Shown: piece by piece, positions 57,228-64,000 of the stretch
How positions within the stretch are numbered: the first letter of the stretch is position 1
Layout: each line of letters begins with the position of its first letter
Origin: Lophius americanus
Taxonomy: Eukaryota > Chordata > Actinopteri > Lophiiformes > Lophiidae
Direction of reading: 5' to 3'
NCBI GenBank assembly: GCA_037951165.1
Contig: JBBDHG010000057.1
Span: 9,946,001-10,010,000 of the forward strand
Length of the DNA stretch: 64,000 nucleotides
The notes under the pieces: generated by a model
Databases searched by the model: none
What the model was told of the DNA's origin: nothing
The model's input: the letters and a program-made list of their open reading frames with translations, nothing else
Program-made: the position numbers and the translations under genes

Positions 57228-58510
57228 AAATATATGAATAGTATGTACATATATTATTTCCTATTACATGATATATCTCAGGCTTTGTCGCATTTAGTAT
57301 GTCTGTTTTTTATAGTTTTTTTGTTAGCCTCAAGGGCTAGAGTGTTTAAGGTCACGCTACTCATTGACAACAGTTATTTTTTCATCAGACATGTTTGAAA
57401 AGTCTGTCTTTACTCAGTTTGCACTTGTTTGTTTGTTACCCAATGAGGCTTGCTCACAGAAATGTTTGTAGTGTCAGTAACTATGCTAGATTTTACTTAC
57501 TAGGGCTAAACATCTGAGTTTGCTGCTAAGTGCTTTTTGTTCAAGTGAAAAATTCTTCAAATTAATATAAATATATACTGTATTATGTCACAACTAAGAT
57601 AAAACCTTCAAAGTGAATGGGACACAATTTTTTCTTACACTGAGTTTGCAAAGTCAATGCATAGCCCTGAGTAGATTTAAGCATATATATTCTCACTAAG
57701 GAATGTGAATAGTGTGACGTAGGTAAAGCAAATTTTTTTACGACATCCCCTCAAGAGAATGTCCAAATATAGAGTGAAAATTTTGTCTGACGCTGTCACC
57801 CCCGAAAGCCTCAGTGTGGAAAGGCACAAAACGTGATACTTCCATCAGTCGCACATTGTTGCGAAAATGGAGGACAAGCTTTCCTTGTTTGTGTCTGCCT
57901 CAGGATCATTTGTAAAACCAGATTCAGCAGCCTTTGGTTTTCTGACGCATTAGTGACTTCCACAACCAGTACAAAATAGCAACTGTGTTTACTCTGGTCC
58001 TGGTTGACAATAGAGAGAAATAGCATAAATAGATGTTCTTTGTCCTTTTACCTAAAGAGGCAAATATTATCTGGTTCGTTCACTTCAAAAAAATAATTTT
58101 CCAAGTAACAAAGCCTTGTTTCAAGGAAATGTCTCAAAAGAAAAAAATCCTTTTGTGTCTCATAAAAAATAATCTTGTTTTAAGTAATTATAGTGAACTC
58201 TTTTTTTTTTATAGTAAGATATTACAGATAATATTGAACTAGTTATAACCAGTAACAAGGTAGACCAATGGTTTGCATAATATACAAGCAGAGGAACAAG
58301 ATTTTATTTCTACTTTTGAAAATAAGAAAATTCTATTTAAAGAAGTTGTAATCTTTTTTCCTCTTAGCTGTAAATCTTTGACGAAGTTATATTATAATCA
58401 GCTCAATCAAGGGACTAAAACACTAACGTAAGGACAATCAATCTTTAACTAAGCTTAAACTGTTGTCCCTGACAAACAAAAAAGCGGAAAGCGTTTTTGG
58501 AATAAAATTA
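57226..58510. other. Spacer, no gene seen
   Basis: Nothing supported. The DNA is AT-rich with several A or T runs. Confidence 0.55.
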
Positions 58511-58514
58511 ATCG

Positions 58515-59395
58515 GCAGACTGCAACTAATGGAGTGGTCTTCTTTTGCCGATACAGAGACTCACTACTCCATCTAGTATTAAAATTGAACTCTTTAATAC
58601 ACAAGCTCTCACAAACAAATCATGCCTCATATATGACCACATTCTGGACAAGTGTTTGGACGTGATATGCCTTACAGAAACCTGGCATCAACCCAATGTT
58701 TTTTCTGTCCTGAATGAGACCTGTACCGCTGGCTACTGTTACCTCCAGAAAGCCCGCAGCACGGGTCATGGTGATGTTCTGTCTGTTATTTACCGCAGTG
58801 ATTTTTTTGCTTCCACTGCCCTTGACTGAGATCTCTTCTTTTGAATGCCTGACATTTTATTGTAAACCCCCTTTCTCCATGAGCATACTTCTAATCTACC
58901 AACCATCAAAACCAAATCCAGCATTCATCTCTGAGATGTACAACCTTTTTTCGACCTTTTGCAAAACCTCTGACAATATTATATTTGTTAGTATACATAT
59001 GAACATTCATGTCAACTCCCCTTCCTGTCATTTTGCATCTGAATTTCGCGAACTATTGGATTGTTTTAATCTCAGGCAACTTCTCGATGTCCTCTCCCAC
59101 ACCATGGGGCACACTCTGGATCTAGTCATCACGGACTCTGCTGCTCTCAGCAATCTTCTTGTGTACGATCTGGGTGTTTCCGACCACAAGGCCGTCTCCA
59201 TGGAATTGTCACTTGTGTCCCCACTTCTCCTTCAACTACTCAAACCGCCACCTTCTCCTCCGGACTAAGCTCAGCACAATGGGTGATCAGGCCATATTAT
59301 TATTATATTTTTTATTGATGCTTTTATCTTCTTTTACCTTGTAGCACTTTGAAATTGTGTTATAGATTAAATGTATTATTATTATTATTATTAAA
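58515..59395 (+). mobile_element. CR1/L2-group LINE: endonuclease joined to 3' tail
   Basis: Plus strand. Two overlapping frames encode an AP-type endonuclease. Frame one (58545-58829) has IKIELFNTQALTNKSC, DVICLTETWHQPN and GYCYLQKARSTG. Frame two takes over near 58810-58840 with ISSFECLTFYCKPPFS, LLIYQPSKPNPAFISEMYNL, then HFASEFRELLDCFNLRQLLD, GHTLDLVITDSA and LGVSDHKAVSM. The LTETW glutamate and the SDH histidine are kept, but the usual GDMNIH is IHMNIH, so a catalytic aspartate is lost. At about 59265-59300 the sequence jumps straight to the 3' tail: TGATGCTTTTATCTTCTTTT, a half hairpin GCACTTTGAAATT, TTATAGATTAAATGTATTAT and ATT units. The whole reverse transcriptase is absent. Confidence 0.85.
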
Positions 59396-62004
59396 ACTAT
59401 TAGTTTCAATTTGGAAAGATTTGGCTTCTTTCTTATTCGACTCTTTTTGCAGTGTTTCTCACTCACTTAAGTGAAGTAAACCATGATTAGAATAACCAAA
59501 GCAATATTAAAATTTGGGTCGTGTTTGATGTGAAAGCAGCATTATGCATTTAATGGACACTGTGTGGCCTGCTGTTAAACTGTTGCCACACAATGAGGAT
59601 GATACGTGCCTTCATGTTCTAAATGAAGACCTTATTTTGACAACTCTAGTGATTGTGAAAGACATCTGTTTGAGCATTTGAATATTTCACAGGTAAGCAG
59701 GTTAATTTGTGACTCACTGTATTTTAACTGGGTGAGGGTCATCCTATGAAGGCGCTATCATTCACAAGCAAACAGGATGGGGGGAGTTTTGACACTTTGT
59801 GAATCACATGATTTTATTTTTTAGGGAAATTGCTTCAAGAGCTGACGAATACTTAGTAAAACATGATTGATTTGAAAATTATTGGAATCCTTTTTCCCCT
59901 CAACTTTTATTTGAATCAGGGATGTATGATAATTGGCTGTTTTCTAGTATAATAAGATATACCAACATGGAACTGCTGAGTGAGTTCATATAAGTCCTTT
60001 CTCCAACTGTGAACTCTTCAGTTTGGGTAAAGTTTTAAGCAGAACTCAATCTCATGTAAGGCTTTTTAATCTCTTTAGCACATTTATGTCACTTTTACTG
60101 CTTCTTATCTCCTTTTTGCTGCTTCTTGCCACTGCAGGACACTTCATAATATCATCACTTAGCCATCTTAACGGACACATACTAGCAGCTGGTAGCCAAA
60201 TCGGACGGCTGAGTCTCCATTCAAACCACAGGCCCACCCAATGGTCAATATTTCTGGCACAGCACCACACTGGCACTCCGCAGGCAGGCGGACATAATGA
60301 TGTGAAACAGAGTTTGTGAGAGTAATGTCATCAGGAATTATTCTACTTTAGTAGGAATCACGCCTAATCCACACTCCCTCTATCCTTTTTATCCTTTCCT
60401 TAATCACCATCTGATATTGTTTTCCAGAAACACATAGCAGCCAAGCTGCAGTCGAGCACAAATAGGCAACCTGTGTAATATAGATTATCATTAGGGTGAA
60501 AAATCAGCTGCACCAAAGGGTGCCTTTTTAGTGCTGACCCCCCTGAGTGCAGGCTATTCTATTTAATTCACAAAATTCCCAGAGTTATTGCCAGTGATTT
60601 GACACAGTGAGTCATGAATATCAAGCTCTGACAGTCACATAACCAATTCTATGACTGATCAAATCATGCACGGTCTGAACATTTGTCTTAACATGAAAAA
60701 ACAAGTAGAACAGTGCAGCTGGAGAGAAACGTGTGTTTTTCTCTGACAGCATCTGGCAGTTTCTTCAAGGCGGTTGCCCCTCCGGGCTTCTTGGCATGTT
60801 GGGAAGGAATTAGGGACAACAAGCAGCGTATATGAATAACATTGCATGCACATCTTTCTGTTTGATATTAACCTCATGAGCCAGTAGTATCAGGGGAAAA
60901 TACAAAAGTTGGAGTTTCCTTGCAAGCACCGTAAAGAAAATCCAAAAAAATCAGCAAACCATGACTCCCTGTAGCCTCAGTTTGGGGAATTTCAATAAAT
61001 TAGCAAATAAAGTGCCTTGCAAAATCAAATATTTTTATATTTTTACTGTTAAAGATCACATATATGTTTCTGTGGTCAGAGGGTTGAACACCCATAGACA
61101 GATAATGTCCTGTCCCTGAATAATGCATTTGCATGGCCTGGATACTGAAATGATGAGTGTGTTTTCATGAGCTTGATTCCAGGGTTGAGAGACTACATTT
61201 TTTTATCTGAGTTCAAGGCAGGGAAGGTTAAAATAGCTCTTTTCTGCCAAAGAGAGAACAGGGAAGGGAGGGATTGAGCATCAGCGGTAGCCAAAACCTG
61301 CATGGTTAGAGCCAGGAAATGTTTTGCTTCACTGCAGATCACAGTTTTACAGTGTAAACAGATGCTTGCATATTGGAACCATTAATTATTTATTTATTTT
61401 CAATGAGTCAGAGTGTGCTTTTTCGTGCAGGAAATTGATATTACATCAAGTTTTTATTATATTCAGGTTACTTCAGTTAATTGAGCTAAGGGGAAGACTC
61501 CAGCGGACAGTGAGTTTAATCTAATCCAATTTTTATTATATCTAACCATACAGTCTGATTTACAGGACATCCGATCTCAGGATAAAGTACTGTAATGAAA
61601 AAAATGGCACTTTGAACTAAACTTAAAAATAAAAAAAGCGTAAATTGGTTACACAAAATATTTTAGTATTTTAGTAGTAATACTTTAGTTTCTGTAAACT
61701 AAGATTTATGATTCGGTTGAGGCTGTACATTTTGAGTCACTATAAGCCAAAAGTCTCTTAAATTAAAGACAAAAATGGCAAGAATTATTGATATGATTGC
61801 TATACAATACACCGATTTTTAGTTTGTTACAAACTATTTTTTTTTCACTTTGGACAAACTTAGTTCTTACAGTTTTATCCAAGTAAACTTTTGAAGTTGG
61901 AGTAAACTGGCAAAAATGCTTTTGTTAGAAGCAGTATTATTGATATTTCTGATGTCAAACTTAAATATTTTATTTAACGTTAATCAATAGTGTGTTTAGC
62001 CACT
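59396..62004. other. Spacer, no gene seen
   Basis: A 98-codon frame (60023-60319) includes a leucine-rich stretch that looks like a membrane segment but has no other support. Nothing else is seen. Confidence 0.5.
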
Positions 62005-62122
62005 AGCCAAAATCTCCATCCATTGTAAGCAGTTATTTCGGTTGATGGGGGAGCTAGAGGCTATCCCAGATAATGGTTGACAGTTGGGGTACATCTTGGA
62101 CCAATTGACAGTTCACAGGTAC
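62005..62122 (-). repeat. SINE-A tail, copy 5, antisense
   Basis: On the plus strand TCCATCCATTGTAAGCAGTT, GAGCTAGAGGCTATCCCAGA and GGGGTACATCTTGGACCAAT are the reverse complement of the SINE-A 3' half (CTGGGATAG, ATAAGCGGTTACA and ATGGATGGA words). It is diverged. Confidence 0.65.
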
Positions 62123-62334
62123 GTGTATAATAATTTTTTAGTTTTTTCGTATTTTAGTTTTTTGTTTCATCAACAATTGCTTTTTTACAGTGTAGTTGCC
62201 CATTCTGCCATTAACCATTAATGTGGGTAGAAAAAAATATCCACTATAAAATATGATACTGTAAAAACATAATTTTTGATTAATTTAAATCAACACAATT
62301 CAATCAAAAGGACAGCAGCGATCCTTCCTCTACT

Positions 62335-63300
62335 TCCACCATTTGATCTTCTGCTTCACCTTTGCTCTCTTCCTCTTTTATACAACCGCAGTCGTCCTAC
62401 ATACTATTATTATATGCTGCCTGGCTATCTTCTCCCCTGTTACCATCTTGCAGTCTCCAATCTCTCTCAGATTGTATCTTCTGTATAGGATTTAGTCCAC
62501 CTGCGTACTCCTACCTATGCTCCTATATGTCACACTGTGCTCTTCCCTCTTCTTGAAATATGTGTTCACCAAATCCATTTCCATTTTTTTTTTTGCAAAA
62601 TCTATCTCCACTGTCCTTCAATGTCCTTAACACCATACCCACCCATCACCATCTCATCTCCTCTGTACCCTTCGCCAACATGACCATTGAAGTCTGCTCC
62701 AATCACTCCTCTCTCACCCCTGGGTAAACTATCCATCACTTCGTCCATCTCATTCCGGAAGTTCTCTTTCTCTCCCAACCAACATGTTGGCCTTAAGCAC
62801 TAACAACGTTCATCATCACACCACCAATTTCCACTCTATGATAAAAGAGTTTGTGCTCTCCACCAATGCTTCTAAACTGGATGCCTTTTGAGCTTATCTC
62901 TTGGACACACAGTATATCTACTTTCTTTCTCTCCATATCAGCCAGCTTTCTACCTTTTCCTGCTGTCATGCCAACATTTAAGTTCCTATTCTCACCCCTA
63001 CACTACTGCCTTTCCTTATCCCTTCCTGTTTACTGGCACGTCTTCCCCCTCTCCGTCTTGTTTTTCATCGATCAACAGTAGCATAGTTGTCGCTGGCTCC
63101 CTGCTTGTCAACAATGCCAGTGGCAGTTCTTAACCCAGGCTCCAACTGATCCGGTTTGGAAATCAATTTTGTGTTACGCATATAGGTCTTGCATAGGTTT
63201 TACATCAGATGCCCTTCCTGACACAACCCTCTGCATTTATACTGGGCCTTTGTACCGGCACTAAACGTATACTGACTTGTGACCCCTTAGTGGCTGGGTT
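62335..63300 (-). mobile_element. RTE-type LINE, 5' end and endonuclease, antisense
   Basis: Antisense 5' half of the common fish RTE-type element whose 3' half is represented at 15.1 kb. The complement of 62681-62700 encodes GADFNGH, the conserved endonuclease motif with its catalytic aspartate and asparagine kept. Upstream blocks on the plus strand (TTGGACACACAGTATATCTA, CATATCAGCCAGCTTTCTAC, CATCGATCAACAGTAGCATA, GTTGTCGCTGGCTCCCTGCT, CAGATGCCCTTCCTGACACA, CCTTAGTGGCTGGGTT) match, in order, the start of the protein and the 5' region. The frame is broken by several frameshifts. The polymerase part is missing to the left. Confidence 0.78.
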
Positions 63301-64000
63301 TTTCGATCAGTTTATCCACCTCCTTCTTATTTGCATCCCTGATCCGTGGATCTTTTCCACCGTCACTCCTTGATGTATGATGTAATGCATGACAGGTATA
63401 CGTGAGCTGCAGCATGTCTCATATCCTATACGCCTGTTCTGGAGTGCAGTTATTCCTCAATTTACCACTAACTTTATGTACATGAATCATGCAAAGTGCA
63501 TGGCTGTTGTCCATAGGAATAGCCGGCCTGACAATGAACATCAAATTTTGGAGAACACGAGTCTCCATCGAACATTTATTGCGTATGGATGCCTTAAGAG
63601 TCTGTTCTGTGCTTTCCTTCTGCATTTCTATTAAGTTTGCCCCACTTCCATTTAGCTAAGTCAAGCTTTCCTCAAAAGAGTTCAAACAGAGCAGCCATGT
63701 GTAGTTTCTGTGAAAAAAAAGATTTTAAGTTAAAAACAAGATGTATTTTTGCAGACATTGTTTGGGGTTTCTAGGTAAACTGCTATGGTAGTAGTTGTCA
63801 ATATCATTCATATTTTATTTTTTTTTCACTTCAAAAGGAGATAAATTGTTTGAGATTGAAACTTTTTTTTCGTCCTCAGATGCCAAATGAAACAATGCCT
63901 GCAAAAAACAGCCACTCCTTGAAGAGCGCTCACATTTTTTTTCTGGCTTATCAATTATACATAGCTCCATTTTACAGGTGCCGGGGAAATGTGTGATCAA
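63301..64000. other. Spacer, no gene seen
   Basis: Nothing supported. Overlapping frames on both strands at 63389-63634 have no recognised motif. Confidence 0.55.

Noticed and set aside
60023..60319. 98-codon frame with a leucine-rich membrane-like stretch
   Set aside because: The hydrophobic run comes from a CTT/CTG-rich DNA stretch. No signal or family resemblance beyond that.

Overview
This window looks like ordinary vertebrate, almost certainly teleost fish, nuclear DNA with no recognisable host gene. It is AT-rich, dense in microsatellites, and packed with decayed copies of element types that are common in teleosts: L2/Rex1-type, RTE-type (including Rex3-like) and L1-type non-LTR retrotransposons, tRNA-derived SINEs, Tc1/mariner relics and one hAT MITE. 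No open frame carries a host protein domain that I recognise. The longest frames either belong to transposons (the endonuclease frames at 58.5-59.3 kb) or look like chance frames. The window is best read as intergenic DNA or part of a very large intron. There are no operons, CRISPR arrays, rRNAs or convincing tRNA genes.

Layout. 0-4.5 kb: no gene seen. 4.5-12 kb: SINE tails and copies of an unclassified repeat, here called family U, in spacer DNA. 13.97-14.39 kb: a hAT MITE with both terminal inverted repeats and a 7/8 target-site duplication. 15.1-19.5 kb: a cluster of antisense retrotransposons (RTE 3' end, L2 3' end with a GATAA tail, a rearranged SINE, and an L1 with ORF1 and ORF2 remnants). 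20.9-33.7 kb: mostly unannotated spacer with one U copy, two SINEs, a Tc1 relic and a LINE tail. 33.7-35.2 kb: an L1 fragment and a Rex3-like element. 36.5-44.7 kb: U copies, a long CA repeat, a Tc1 relic, a LINE tail inside a degenerate AT-rich array, a SINE/U/SINE cluster and a large dispersed repeat. 46.9-59.4 kb: SINEs, two L2/Rex1 copies with ATCT and TA microsatellites close by, and an endonuclease-only LINE. 62.0-63.3 kb: a SINE tail and the endonuclease half of an RTE element, both antisense.

Most interesting signals. (1) Family U has seven long copies and one head fragment in 64 kb, on both strands, and is built from about three related modules. I cannot assign it to a class. (2) All four LINE copies that should span the reverse-transcriptase core have lost the catalytic segment by internal deletion. 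(3) Two LINE 3' tails keep an identical-geometry 32-nt hairpin, while a third copy has lost one arm. (4) A 27-bp-arm foldback lies inside the L2 copy at 16.7 kb. Family names are assigned from memory of conserved motifs. Boundaries are approximate unless terminal repeats or tails are stated.
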